37,952 nt of DNA from CAZKBP01 sp964551015 (GCA_964551015.1 CAZKBP010000046.1:1-37952); one strand, 5' to 3'; shown: positions 17,035 through 26,027, numbered from the stretch's first letter. Translations and numbers: made by a program. Notes: generated by a model not told the origin, from the sequence alone.

Positions 17035-18207
17035 ATGAACAAACCTTACAACACGACCAAAGCAAAAGAGAAAGCCATTATGGTGGCACTCATCACAGAA
17101 CAACAAAACGAAGAGACCACACGGACTTATCTTGATGAATTAGCTTTTTTGGCAGAAACCCTCCAGATTGAGGTGTTGACTGCCTTTACTCAAAAACTTT
17201 CCAAACCAGATTTTAGAACGTATATCGGTAAAGGAAAATTATCCCAAATCAACACTTTCGTAAAAGAGCACCAAGTGGATATGGTCATCTTTGATGATGA
17301 TCTGAGCCCTTCTCAGGTAAGAAACATCGAGCGTGAGATCAATGGTTCGGTGATAGACAAGGCCGAATGCAAAATCCTAGACCGCAGCCTTTTGATTCTG
17401 GATATCTTCTCGAGCCGTGCCAAAACCATACAAGCTAAAACGCAGGTGGAACTAGCGCAATACCAATACCTCTTGCCCCGCCTGACCCGTATGTGGACGC
17501 ACTTGTCTAAACAAAAAGGAGGGATTGGAATGCGTGGTCCGGGTGAAACCGAACTAGAAACTGACCGACGTATTGTTAATGATAAAATTGCACTACTCAA
17601 GAAAAAACTGGATAAAATTGACCAGCAAAGTGTAACCCGTCGCAAGCGGCGGGGGCGAATGGTGCGTTTGGCTTTGGTGGGTTATACGAATGTGGGTAAG
17701 TCCACGATTATGCGTTTGCTCTCCAAGTCGGATGTGTTTGCCGAAGATAAGCTCTTTGCCACGGTAGACTCGACCGTGCGGAAAGTGGTCATCAACACCT
17801 TGCCCTTTCTGCTCACCGATACCGTTGGGTTTATACGCAAGCTGCCTACTTTACTTATCGAGAGCTTCAAATCTACTTTGGATGAGATCAAAGAGGCCGA
17901 CATTCTTTTACACGTGGCGGATATTTCCTCCCCTCAGTGTGAAGAGCAGATTCAAGTGGTCAATCAAACCCTGGTAGAAATCGGCGCAGCCGACAAGCCA
18001 ACGCTGCTCATTCTCAACAAAATAGACTTGGTAGAAGACCCAACCGTCCGCCTGCTACCCAATGGGCAATCTAATGGGAATGTGATCCGTATTTCGGCTA
18101 CCCAACAACAACATATAGACGAACTGCGAGAGCGCATTTACGACCTGGCGATTGAGAAATATTATGCCTTGTACCCCAATTACAAACCCAATCAGATTAA
18201 TCCCTGA
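17035..18207 (+). CDS. hflX: ribosome-associated GTPase HflX
   Basis: A 390-residue protein of typical length. The N-terminal HflX domain contains TYIGKGKLSQI and VIFDDDLSPSQVRNIE. The central linker has the hallmark GGIGMRGPGETELETDRR (about 162-179). The GTPase domain has G1 GYTNVGKST (about 220), G3 DTVGFI and G4 NKID. HflX rescues or splits stalled 70S ribosomes, mainly under stress. The first ATG gives an N-terminus (NKPYNTTKAKEKAIMVAL) like other Bacteroidota members. It is divergent from the glycosyltransferase gene and ends 11 nt before the tRNA-Arg gene. Confidence 0.96.
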   Translation: MNKPYNTTKAKEKAIMVALITEQQNEETTRTYLDELAFLAETLQIEVLTAFTQKLSKPDFRTYIGKGKLSQINTFVKEHQVDMVIFDDDLSPSQVRNIEREINGSVIDKAECKILDRSLLILDIFSSRAKTIQAKTQVELAQYQYLLPRLTRMWTHLSKQKGGIGMRGPGETELETDRRIVNDKIALLKKKLDKIDQQSVTRRKRRGRMVRLALVGYTNVGKSTIMRLLSKSDVFAEDKLFATVDSTVRKVVINTLPFLLTDTVGFIRKLPTLLIESFKSTLDEIKEADILLHVADISSPQCEEQIQVVNQTLVEIGAADKPTLLILNKIDLVEDPTVRLLPNGQSNGNVIRISATQQQHIDELRERIYDLAIEKYYALYPNYKPNQINP

Positions 18208-18218
18208 GGGCTATTTTC

Positions 18219-18290
18219 GGCCCCGTAGTTCAACGGATAGAATAGGCGTTTCCTAAACGCTTGATCCAGGTTCGATTCCTGGCGGGGCTA
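18219..18290 (+). tRNA. tRNA-Arg (anticodon CCT)
   Basis: A full cloverleaf folds by hand. The acceptor is GGCCCCG/CGGGGCT (first pair G-U), with U8 and A9, D stem GTTC/GAAT, anticodon stem GGCGT/ACGCT with loop TTCCTAA, and T stem CCAGG/CCTGG with loop TTCGATT. The anticodon is CCT at 18252-18254, reading AGG (Arg). The discriminator is A at 18290 and CCA is not encoded. It lies directly beyond hflX and before the accessory region, a common position for an integration target. Confidence 0.93.
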
Positions 18291-18386
18291 TTTTTCTTCT
18301 CTTTACTGAAACTAAACTATTCCAAAAAGTGAAGATGGCGGAAATTCTTTAGGATAAATATGCCCCCCTTTAAAAATAAACTGATA

Positions 18387-18566
18387 ATGACTAAGGAAAA
18401 AGTATTAGAAACCATCCGTGAATTCCCCGATGAGTTCGCCCTGGAAGATTTAATTGAGAAACTCATCTTCATCGAGAAAGTAGAGAGAGGTCTGCGAGAC
18501 CTAGACGAAGGTAAGACACGCTCCCACGAGGAGATCAAAAAGGTGGCGAAGTCTTGGCAAGCATAG
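18387..18566 (+). CDS. small antitoxin-like protein
   Basis: A 59-residue acidic protein from the ATG at 18387 (MTKEKVLETIREFPDEF); an in-frame ATG at 18360 would add nine unlikely residues. It is helical throughout: DLIEKLIFIEKVERGLRDL, then EGKTRSHEEIKKVAKSWQ. This pattern, ending in GKT-SHEE-K and a short basic tail, is what I know from small type II antitoxins of Bacteroidota that precede RelE/ParE-family toxin genes. No intact toxin gene follows; see the remnant at 18567-18732. Confidence 0.65.
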   Translation: MTKEKVLETIREFPDEFALEDLIEKLIFIEKVERGLRDLDEGKTRSHEEIKKVAKSWQA

Positions 18567-18732
18567 TCCGCTTATTTTATATCGAGTCTACTACTCAAGC
18601 TCTTCGTATTCTATTTACCAAAAAGGTTTTTGCGAATTCCCTGCGATCAAGAAAATAGACGATGGTAAGCATTCAAAACGGGTGGCGGAGTTGTTGGAGA
18701 GGATGATTGAGAAATTTGAGAAAAAAACTTAG
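18567..18732 (+). pseudogene. possible decayed partner gene after the antitoxin-like gene
   Basis: Downstream of the antitoxin-like stop, the +1 frame stays open to TAG at 18730-18732 and encodes a credible C-terminus (FCEFPAIKKIDD, then KRVAELLERMIEKFEKK) but has no ATG before its last few codons. The position is right for a toxin gene, yet the residues do not match a RelE/ParE toxin that I recognise. It may be a truncated gene or chance open frame. The remaining bases to 18758 hold nothing clear. Confidence 0.25.
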
Positions 18733-18758
18733 CTTTTATCTCGATAAGTAAATATTGA

Positions 18759-21700
18759 TTACGTAAAACCATTCTCTCTTGCAAATTTGATTAGTCCTTT
18801 TATGTCTTTCACCCCTATCTTATCCATCAGATTACGTCTATGAGTATAAACAGTCGTCATGGCTATATGAAGTCTAGAAGCTATTTCAGAAGTGTTAAGC
18901 CCTTTTACAATTAGAGAAAGTATACTAATTTCACTCTTAGTAAACTTAAGTTGTGTTTTGATGGCATCCATCTCACTAAGATTAGAGAAGAACTTATTCA
19001 GGCTTCTAATGGCTCGCGCTTTCAGCTTACGATACCTATCAACGGATAGTTCCGACCCGAATTGCTTGGTGTACTCTTCCTGAATTTCAGACACTATTTC
19101 AGCGTGACTTAAGCCATCTATAGATTCTAATTCGCAGTACTTATTGAATACATATACATATTTTGGGTAATCTTGGTTGAAAGATTGCAACTTTTCAAGA
19201 AATTTTTGATAAAAGTACGATTCACTTTTACCTAGTAGATAAGCCGACAGAAGGCGCATCGTTATGCTAATCTCAACACCACGTTGATCAAAAGTGTCGG
19301 GACTTGGTGAGATGCCCTCTCCTGAGATATTCCTAGCTTCTTGTTCTGTGGCATATTTCAGTAGGGTAACCAGAAAAAAATAATTCTCTGCTCGGTGCAG
19401 CTCGGAACATTGTTCTACTGATTTTGCAAGAACTTCCTTTATGATGTCTTCTATATGTCCATGTTCTAGATCTTTGTATTGTCCCTTGACGGAGTCAAAC
19501 AGGTATTTAGTAATTTTTGGGTAATCAAGCTTCAGTTTTGAGTTCGAGTTGCGGAAGTAGGCTTTAATTGCCTCAATCCCCTGCTCTACAACAGAAATAG
19601 GTGGTTCAGAAAGCGGATTTAAGTCTAGTTCCAAGGCTCTTAGTTTTGTTAGATAAGCAAAGGAGGGAGGTAATTGTGTAATCTGATTTTCAGAGAGATA
19701 TAATCTTCTTAAAGAAGACAATTCTCCAAATTTTAAAGGAAGCTCCTTTAAACGATTCCTCTGAGCCGCAATCGTTTCTAATTTATTGAGATTGGCGATT
19801 GTATCAGAAAGATACTCAATCAGATTATCATATATTTTTAATTCTTTTAGAGAGTTTAAACTCCCAATACTATTAGGAAGATGCTTCAAATGATTGCCAC
19901 GAACATTTAGTAGAGTCAATCTTGAGAGATTTCCCAAAGATTCGGGCAAAAATGTAATTTGATTGCTACGCAAAATAAGACTTTCTAAATTTCTTAATTG
20001 TCCAATCTCATCAGGAATGGTTTTTAAATTAGCATAGGAAATCTCTAAATGTTTCAGATTTTGTAAACGTGAAATCTCTGGAGGTAACTCGGATATTTGA
20101 TTTCGGTCAGGATAAGCCAAAGAATTAACACCTCCCAATAGTAGGCTTTCCAATTCAATCAAATCAAATACTTCATCTGGAATTTCACGCAATCCCAAAT
20201 TACCTAAATCCAGATAGACGTTGTCTCTTTCAGATGCTTCTTTGATTCTTTGCTTCACAGAATCATATGATAGTTTGCTAGAATTATTAGGATGAGAAGC
20301 ACCTCCAAAGCGCCCTATCACCTCTTGAATATCCTGAGTCAACACCTTCATCTTTTGTTCAAAAGTGGTCTGATCTATGACCCCTTGCTCTAAGCGTTGC
20401 TGATGATTAATAAGGCGGCGACGAAAGTTGGAAGCTTCACTTTCCACCTGACTGCTTTTTTTACCAGATTGATAAGCATGCTCTTCCAGAAAGTCAATGG
20501 CTTTGCTGATGTTGTTATCTTGGAGTGCCTCCTGTACTCCTTGCAGTGTGTATATGCCAGAATCCTTTTTTGAAGTTTGGGATTGCTTAGTAAAATAATC
20601 ACGGACGGCTTCTATTCCCTGTTCGGCCACTTCACGAGGAGGATATATAAGAGGATTTCTGGTGATTAATATTTCTTTAAGGCTAGATAGTTGAGTAAAA
20701 GAGGCAGGGAGAGTTTGAATATGGTTATCTTCTAAATCTAATACTTGTAGTTGGGTCAGGTTGGCAACTTCGTCAGGAAGTTCGCTTATTTCATTGTAGC
20801 CTAAGTATAGTTTTTTGAGTTGCGTCATTTGGAAGATAGCAGGAGGTATTTCCCCTATCTGGTTGTAGGTAAGCCAGAGTTCTTCCAAATTGGTCAGATT
20901 AGTGATTTCATTGGATATGCTTTTTAGCTGGTTGTCATTGACCCTTAAAGACTTAAGACTTTCTAATTGGAAGACAGGCGCAGGTATTTCGGATAGGTGT
21001 AAACCACTGAGCCAAAGCTCCTCTAATTGCGGTAGAGCCAGAAGCTGATCGGCAAATTTTTCTATTTGATTAGGTTTTTGGTCTCCCCTGCGGCCAAGAA
21101 TGAGACATCGGACTTGAGTTAGTTCGTTAAAGCTATCTGGCAAGACGTTTAAGCCCATATTACTTAGATCTAGTTCTCTAGCTTGGTGGTCTAGGGCGGA
21201 TTGGATTTCTTGGAGGGCACTCCAGTAAGTACCATCCTTTTCACGAGAAGAAAGCATCTTTATGACCGAAGAAATAATTTGCAAAAACGCCTCAGTAATC
21301 CCTGCAATCTCTATGTCTTTATCCTTGCGGTCTTTATGGAGATTTTGAACTTGTTCAAATTGATCTCTTAGTTTTCTAGCTGCCTCTATTAGGTTACTTG
21401 AACCTTCCTCCATTTTCTCATCTGTAAGTAGTAATAATTGGTCAAAGGCTTCTTGGAATTTATGCTCAATTACCAAATTTCTCAAAGACATTTCTTGGGA
21501 GGAAGAGGCCTTGTAAAAATAGTTCTTGATTGAAGGTAAACTGTTGAAATAAGGCCAATTGAAAAGTTCACCAGAAAGATTCTCTATATCGTTGCCTACT
21601 AGATACAATGCCTTTAGGTGTTTATGATTTAATAGTTCAGTTGGAAAATGAGTGATTTTGTTCTCAACAATACTGAGTAATTCTAATTTTTTTAGAGAGA

Positions 21701-22844
21701 GTAAAAATGGAGGAAATTCACGAAGCTCATTTCGGTTTAGATGTAATCTTTTAAGATTAGTCAGATTTGTGAACTCATCGGGAAGAGACGTAAGATGGTT
21801 GTCTTTAAGGGCAAGAACCTCAAGTTTGTTTAGATTCCCAATTTCAGGAGGCAAAGCTGAGATAGCATTAGCGTTGAGGATAAGTTTTTCCAGATTAATT
21901 AGATTTCCTATTTCTTTGGGAATTATAGATATTTTGTTAACGACAGTTTCGGTAATTTTATCGTCGTCATTATACTCTTCTCCAAGCTTTAATACTGTTA
22001 GTTGCGTCAATTCAAATACTTCTGGCGGAACTTCGGTAATTCCTAAATTGCCTAAATCTAGACTCCTAAGTTCTTTCTCTTTGGCTTCCTGAATTCTCCT
22101 CAAAGCCTCTTGGTATCCATCTGATAAAACAGGCTCAATCCTAACCTTCTTAATCTTCCCCCTCAAAACCTCCGGCATCGGAATGCTTACAATGTTGGCT
22201 CGGTCGCCCTCCGCTTCGCTAACGATAACGGGGGCTAGGCTTTCACCCTGGTATTGATTGACGACCCCCTGGCTGATTTGCAAGAGATTATCCTGCTCCT
22301 CGGAAGGAGCTAGGGTATGATAGAGCATCAACTGGCGGATGATCTCGCCTTGGCGTTGGGTGTTTTGTAGCGATTGGACAATCTCTTTTTTCATCTCCTG
22401 GGGATTGATGATCGCCAGAGCCGTGAGTTGAATGGCACTCTTGATGTTTTTCTGGCGAGGTAAGCGAAGGTGCTGATCGGCGTATTGATGAAGGAAATTA
22501 GCCAATTTGAGCTTGCGTTTGGGAGCTAAGATCGTAAAGCGTGCGTCAAACTGGCGGAGTAGCTCGTCCCGAATATCCTTTTCCATGTCATAAAGCTCAT
22601 GGCCTACCTCTCGGCAGAGCGTGGAAAGGAGTAAATCGGGCACGGCCATTTGGGGGATATGCGCGAGCTGGTTTTCGGACTTGGGATAAGTCTTGAAATT
22701 CAGCCAAAGCTGATAGAGTAGGTCTGGGGTAAAAAGTACAGGTAGGGCGGCGTGGAGGGCAAAGATGTAATGCCCTTCGCCCGGGTAAATTTTTTGGAAG
22801 CGTTCGCGGTAGGCTTCAATTCTATTTCGGGTTGTTTCCTGCAT
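18759..22844 (-). CDS. giant LRR / EAD11-like scaffold with C-terminal LuxR-type HTH
   Basis: A 1361-residue protein without signal peptide or membrane segments. Residues 1-240 are all-alpha and unrecognised. Three LRR blocks follow at about 258-440, 553-735 and 876-1082, each opened by an LDLxNxG strand (SLDLGNLGITEVP, ELDLSNMGLNVLP, YLDLGNLGLREIP). Blocks two and three end in the Roco-type cap NPL--PP--V-EQGIEA---YF. Between blocks lie two helical segments (about 452-532, 763-845) that fit the EAD11 pattern. Residues 1110-1290 are helical. Residues 1300-1361 are a LuxR/GerE-type HTH (EISILSLIVKGLNTSEIASRL, TTVYTHRRNL). No STAND NTPase or enzyme domain is present. It overlaps the vWA gene by 23 nt and is last in the operon. 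Confidence 0.88.
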   Translation of the reverse strand: MQETTRNRIEAYRERFQKIYPGEGHYIFALHAALPVLFTPDLLYQLWLNFKTYPKSENQLAHIPQMAVPDLLLSTLCREVGHELYDMEKDIRDELLRQFDARFTILAPKRKLKLANFLHQYADQHLRLPRQKNIKSAIQLTALAIINPQEMKKEIVQSLQNTQRQGEIIRQLMLYHTLAPSEEQDNLLQISQGVVNQYQGESLAPVIVSEAEGDRANIVSIPMPEVLRGKIKKVRIEPVLSDGYQEALRRIQEAKEKELRSLDLGNLGITEVPPEVFELTQLTVLKLGEEYNDDDKITETVVNKISIIPKEIGNLINLEKLILNANAISALPPEIGNLNKLEVLALKDNHLTSLPDEFTNLTNLKRLHLNRNELREFPPFLLSLKKLELLSIVENKITHFPTELLNHKHLKALYLVGNDIENLSGELFNWPYFNSLPSIKNYFYKASSSQEMSLRNLVIEHKFQEAFDQLLLLTDEKMEEGSSNLIEAARKLRDQFEQVQNLHKDRKDKDIEIAGITEAFLQIISSVIKMLSSREKDGTYWSALQEIQSALDHQARELDLSNMGLNVLPDSFNELTQVRCLILGRRGDQKPNQIEKFADQLLALPQLEELWLSGLHLSEIPAPVFQLESLKSLRVNDNQLKSISNEITNLTNLEELWLTYNQIGEIPPAIFQMTQLKKLYLGYNEISELPDEVANLTQLQVLDLEDNHIQTLPASFTQLSSLKEILITRNPLIYPPREVAEQGIEAVRDYFTKQSQTSKKDSGIYTLQGVQEALQDNNISKAIDFLEEHAYQSGKKSSQVESEASNFRRRLINHQQRLEQGVIDQTTFEQKMKVLTQDIQEVIGRFGGASHPNNSSKLSYDSVKQRIKEASERDNVYLDLGNLGLREIPDEVFDLIELESLLLGGVNSLAYPDRNQISELPPEISRLQNLKHLEISYANLKTIPDEIGQLRNLESLILRSNQITFLPESLGNLSRLTLLNVRGNHLKHLPNSIGSLNSLKELKIYDNLIEYLSDTIANLNKLETIAAQRNRLKELPLKFGELSSLRRLYLSENQITQLPPSFAYLTKLRALELDLNPLSEPPISVVEQGIEAIKAYFRNSNSKLKLDYPKITKYLFDSVKGQYKDLEHGHIEDIIKEVLAKSVEQCSELHRAENYFFLVTLLKYATEQEARNISGEGISPSPDTFDQRGVEISITMRLLSAYLLGKSESYFYQKFLEKLQSFNQDYPKYVYVFNKYCELESIDGLSHAEIVSEIQEEYTKQFGSELSVDRYRKLKARAIRSLNKFFSNLSEMDAIKTQLKFTKSEISILSLIVKGLNTSEIASRLHIAMTTVYTHRRNLMDKIGVKDIKGLIKFARENGFT

Positions 22845-24057
22845 TTCCTAAAATGTTTGCAATGAGATCTTGTACTTCGGCTTTGCTGCGGCCTTGGTTT
22901 TTCTTTTGTTGGATGAGCTGTTTGGGATTGGTGATTTTGCCCCGCAGTACCTGAACAGCACGATTCAGACCCAAGGGGCTGACCTCAAACATCGGGATCA
23001 TCTGGCGAACGTATTCCGCCGAGGTATTCGCCCAGCGAGACTTGGGGACAGGGTTCAGCCAAGCCACTTTGGTGCTTACCTGCTTACGGAGGCTATGGAG
23101 CCAAGCTCGGGTAGTGTCGATTCGTTCGGGTTGCATTCGGCCCCGGGCGGCACCCGCGTCGCTGATGATGAGGACGGACACATTTTGGCGGGCAAATGCT
23201 TGATAAAACTGCTCCAAAGACACGGACTTGGTATGGGCTACATCTCGGAAGAGGGATTGCTCCACCACATTTTCAAAATAAAAATATTGATGCAAGCGGG
23301 TTTCTTTCTCATATCTTTTCAGAGTCTGCTCCACCACTTGGAGTAAGCTCTGACTTAGGCGGTGGAAAGGAGTCATGGAGCCGTGGTGGTCAATCAACGT
23401 GACCAGTTGAGAGGTATTGATAAATTTCTTTTTGTAAATAGGTTGGTCAAAAAAGCCCTGCTCGGCTACAGCCTGAATCGTGGCCGGGAGGTCGATTTCT
23501 TGGCTTTTTTGCTCGGCTTGCATTTCTAGAAAGAAACGCCAGTTTTGCTTCATTTGACGCTCATTGAGCGACCAGTAATTTTGGGTAAATAGAAAATTAT
23601 ATTGCTCGGCTTCTGAGGATTTGCCCATCACAGGGGCGGAAGGATTATCTGCTACATTGCCCAGACTGATATTGATTTGCTCGGATTCCCAAGCCTCGGT
23701 TGCTTCCTCCTTCTCTTCGGGTGGTTTGGATTCTTCTTTTTTATCCTTTGGTTGACCCGTTTTAGGGTCAGTAGATGGCTCTGGGGCGGGCGGCTTTGCA
23801 TCGGGATTCTGGGTTTGGAGTTCCTTGCTTTGCCATTCTTCCGTGATAGCTTGCTCGAATAAATCCCTGAATAAAGTAGGGTTTTGGTTGGGCTTGAGCC
23901 AAAGGGTTTGGCATAGGAAAAACAAACGCTCGGTATCTTGCAATGGCAAAGGTCTTTGCAAAGCCCGTAGGAAGGTGAAGTACTCTTCTATCCCCAAGGG
24001 AAATCCCTCGGCTTTTAAGCTTTCAAAAAAACGATATAGGGGTAAATTATTCGGCAT
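22822..24057 (-). CDS. vWA-domain protein of the MoxR-vWA pair, altered MIDAS
   Basis: A 411-residue protein from ATG at 24057 (MPNNLPLYRF); a TTG two codons upstream is less likely. Residues 1-75 are helical. A Pro/Glu/Lys-rich, probably disordered linker spans about 82-125. The vWA fold starts near 213, with strand QLVTLIDHHGSM and a later strand VSVLIISDAG whose Asp300 is the usual third MIDAS position. The first MIDAS motif reads D223-H-H-G-S227, where DxSxS is normal: the first Ser is His. The C-terminus (GLNRAVQVLRG) is helical. It overlaps the MoxR gene by 11 nt. MoxR-vWA pairs act as ATP-driven remodelling or loading machines on a third partner. Confidence 0.87.
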   Translation of the reverse strand: MPNNLPLYRFFESLKAEGFPLGIEEYFTFLRALQRPLPLQDTERLFFLCQTLWLKPNQNPTLFRDLFEQAITEEWQSKELQTQNPDAKPPAPEPSTDPKTGQPKDKKEESKPPEEKEEATEAWESEQINISLGNVADNPSAPVMGKSSEAEQYNFLFTQNYWSLNERQMKQNWRFFLEMQAEQKSQEIDLPATIQAVAEQGFFDQPIYKKKFINTSQLVTLIDHHGSMTPFHRLSQSLLQVVEQTLKRYEKETRLHQYFYFENVVEQSLFRDVAHTKSVSLEQFYQAFARQNVSVLIISDAGAARGRMQPERIDTTRAWLHSLRKQVSTKVAWLNPVPKSRWANTSAEYVRQMIPMFEVSPLGLNRAVQVLRGKITNPKQLIQQKKNQGRSKAEVQDLIANILGNAGNNPK

Positions 24058-25024
24058 CGGCAAAAAATTGATTGGCTTCCCAAGTTTTAAGTAAAACTTG
24101 GCGATAGGGTACGCCTTTGTGGTCTAGCAAGTCTAGTTGATCTAGGAATTGTTGTTCTAGTTTACTCGGTTGGCGTTGATTTTCGGCTAGTTCTTTTTTT
24201 AAGTTGCTGTATTTTTGAATGATCTGAAACCACTGAATCAGTTCACTGGTTGATGGTTTTTTCTCTCCCGTGGCGAGTTCTTGCTCTAATCGTTCCCGAA
24301 TGCTGAGGAAAGAGGCCACTACTTTATTCAGCAGTTCATCATCTACTTGGTCAAAATGACTGCTTACAATCTCGGCCAGACGATCTTTTTCAGGAAATTT
24401 GATTTCGTGGAATAGGCAACGTCTCAGGAAAGCAGGAGGTAATTCTTTCTCTCGGTTACTGGTGATCAAAACAATGGGCTTGCTCTTGGCACGAAGTCTT
24501 TGGCGGGTTTCTTCAATGACAAACTCTTGCTTATCTAGCTCCAGAAGTAAGTCATTGGGAAAGTCAATGTCCGCTTTATCAATCTCATCAATCAAAACCA
24601 CGTTAGGAACTTCACCATTGGCTTGTCTGAGGAAGGCCTTGCCCAATTCGCCTAAACGGACGTATTTCTTAGGGTTTAAATCCTGATCTTGTTGAACTTG
24701 GGCATCTCGAAGGCGACGAATAGCATCGTAGCGGTAAAGCCCTTCCTTCGCTTGGGAAGTAGACTTGATATCCCAACGAAAATAGTGTTTATTCATTTGC
24801 TCCTTATGCAGTTCGTAAGCTACCGCTTCGGCCAAGCGAGTTTTACCACAGCCGGGTTCGCCCATCAGGAGCAGAGGGCGACGCAGCCAAATAGCTAAAT
24901 TGACGGCTTCCACCAAATCGGGGGAGGGAAGGTAGGACTCGATGGTTCGCTCGTGGGGAGTTCCGGCGTACAGCATGATGGCCTGCGCTAATTGATCGCC
25001 TGAATATTGGATTAGATCGCTCAT
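24047..25024 (-). CDS. MoxR-type AAA+ ATPase
   Basis: I chose the ATG at 25024 (MSDLIQYSGD), four bases after the upstream stop, giving 325 residues; an earlier start would overlap the iSTAND gene by 53 nt and add a non-family extension. Walker A is GEPGCGKT (55-62), Walker B VVLIDEIDK (142-150), sensor 1 TSN (188-190) and the arginine region FLRRCLFHEIKFP (199-211), all intact. The insertion before helix 2 is typical of MoxR. It should hydrolyse ATP in the cytoplasm as a ring with the adjacent vWA protein. Its gene sits between the iSTAND and vWA genes. Confidence 0.93.
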   Translation of the reverse strand: MSDLIQYSGDQLAQAIMLYAGTPHERTIESYLPSPDLVEAVNLAIWLRRPLLLMGEPGCGKTRLAEAVAYELHKEQMNKHYFRWDIKSTSQAKEGLYRYDAIRRLRDAQVQQDQDLNPKKYVRLGELGKAFLRQANGEVPNVVLIDEIDKADIDFPNDLLLELDKQEFVIEETRQRLRAKSKPIVLITSNREKELPPAFLRRCLFHEIKFPEKDRLAEIVSSHFDQVDDELLNKVVASFLSIRERLEQELATGEKKPSTSELIQWFQIIQKYSNLKKELAENQRQPSKLEQQFLDQLDLLDHKGVPYRQVLLKTWEANQFFADAE

Positions 25025-25028
25025 AATT

Positions 25029-26027
25029 TTAGAGTAATTCGCGTATGCTTTGAAATTGAAATTCTTGGCAGATTTTATCAATCAGAAGCGCGGGCGAGCC
25101 AGCACAATGCGCTACCCAAGCTTCAAAGTCTTGATTCATCAAATGATTCCCCACTAGATTCCCGATATTAAAATCTACCCAAGTACTGAGCAACTGGGCA
25201 GAAAGTGCCTGAATGGGCGAGAGGTCAATAAAGCAAGGGCGTGGATAGGCTTTCGGCTCAAACCGCTCACAGGGTACAAAGTGTGGCTTGGCCTCGAGGG
25301 TGATTTTTTCTTCTTCACTCAGAAAAAGTAATAGCTTGTATTGAGAGTCGACTGATTTGGCCTCGGCATACAGCTTTGACCAGAATTGCTGGGCAAAATT
25401 CTCAAACTCGCTCGACCGCAGAAAGACTTTGGGGCTATAAAAGGTAATGACAACGTGTTGGTTAGCAAGTATTTGGCAAACCTTCTGGATAATGACAGCT
25501 TGCTTTTCGTCGAGATTATAATCAGGGAAATCGTCCGAGCGCTCTACTTCTCTACACAGCCAGTCCATCACACCCCGAAAATCTTGAGAAAAACTAGGAA
25601 TGCTAAAATCGAGAGGGATCATTTTTTTCTGACCACTCAGCACTTCAGAACGGCACAGTAGCTTATGCAACCAACGCTGCCCGTAGCCCGCGTTGCCGTG
25701 GATAAAAAAAGCGCCGACGCGATTGTTTTGCAGATAGCCATTCAGGTAACGCTTTTGCTTCTGGAAATTCAAGCCTTCTAAGGCTCGTCCTAAATCGTAG
25801 CGAACGAGTTGTTTTTTCTTTTCTTGGAGTTCCGTTGTCATTTCATCTCTGTCTTGCTCTTCTTGCTTCAAGAGTTTTTCTAATTGCCGCTTCTCCAAAA
25901 CCTGCGTAATTGGGTTGATATGACTCTTGGCTTCCTCGATAGCTCCAATATTCTCATTCTTCTCTTGGATGAGCGTTTTGAGTTCGTTGATACGGGCTTT
26001 TATTTTTTCTAGGGAGCTAGATTCCAT
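25029..26027 (-). CDS. adaptor coiled coil plus inactive STAND (iSTAND) protein
   Basis: A 332-residue cytoplasmic protein. Residues 5-75 form a coiled-coil module with the shared motif NPITQVLEKRQLE (38-50). Residues about 80-330 look like the inactive STAND domain: ALEGLNFQKQ, then VGAFFIHGNAGYGQRWLHKLL (104-124), where a P-loop should be. The loop is G-N-A-G-Y-G-Q-R, lacking the Lys-Thr/Ser that bind ATP, and QRWL is characteristic of iSTAND. A later strand VVITFYSPK may be the degenerate Walker B strand. In known systems such proteins are thought to sense or relay signals without nucleotide hydrolysis. A 113-bp gap separates it from the preceding adaptor gene. Confidence 0.82.
   Translation of the reverse strand: MESSSLEKIKARINELKTLIQEKNENIGAIEEAKSHINPITQVLEKRQLEKLLKQEEQDRDEMTTELQEKKKQLVRYDLGRALEGLNFQKQKRYLNGYLQNNRVGAFFIHGNAGYGQRWLHKLLCRSEVLSGQKKMIPLDFSIPSFSQDFRGVMDWLCREVERSDDFPDYNLDEKQAVIIQKVCQILANQHVVITFYSPKVFLRSSEFENFAQQFWSKLYAEAKSVDSQYKLLLFLSEEEKITLEAKPHFVPCERFEPKAYPRPCFIDLSPIQALSAQLLSTWVDFNIGNLVGNHLMNQDFEAWVAHCAGSPALLIDKICQEFQFQSIRELL

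Noticed and set aside
18219..18290. Second copy of the tRNA 3' end as an attachment site
   Set aside because: I did not see the T-arm/acceptor sequence repeated elsewhere in the window; only a systematic search could exclude it.
21652..22092. Plus-strand open frame inside the LRR gene
   Set aside because: Opposite a strongly conserved LRR block; Ser/Leu/Arg-rich shadow frame.
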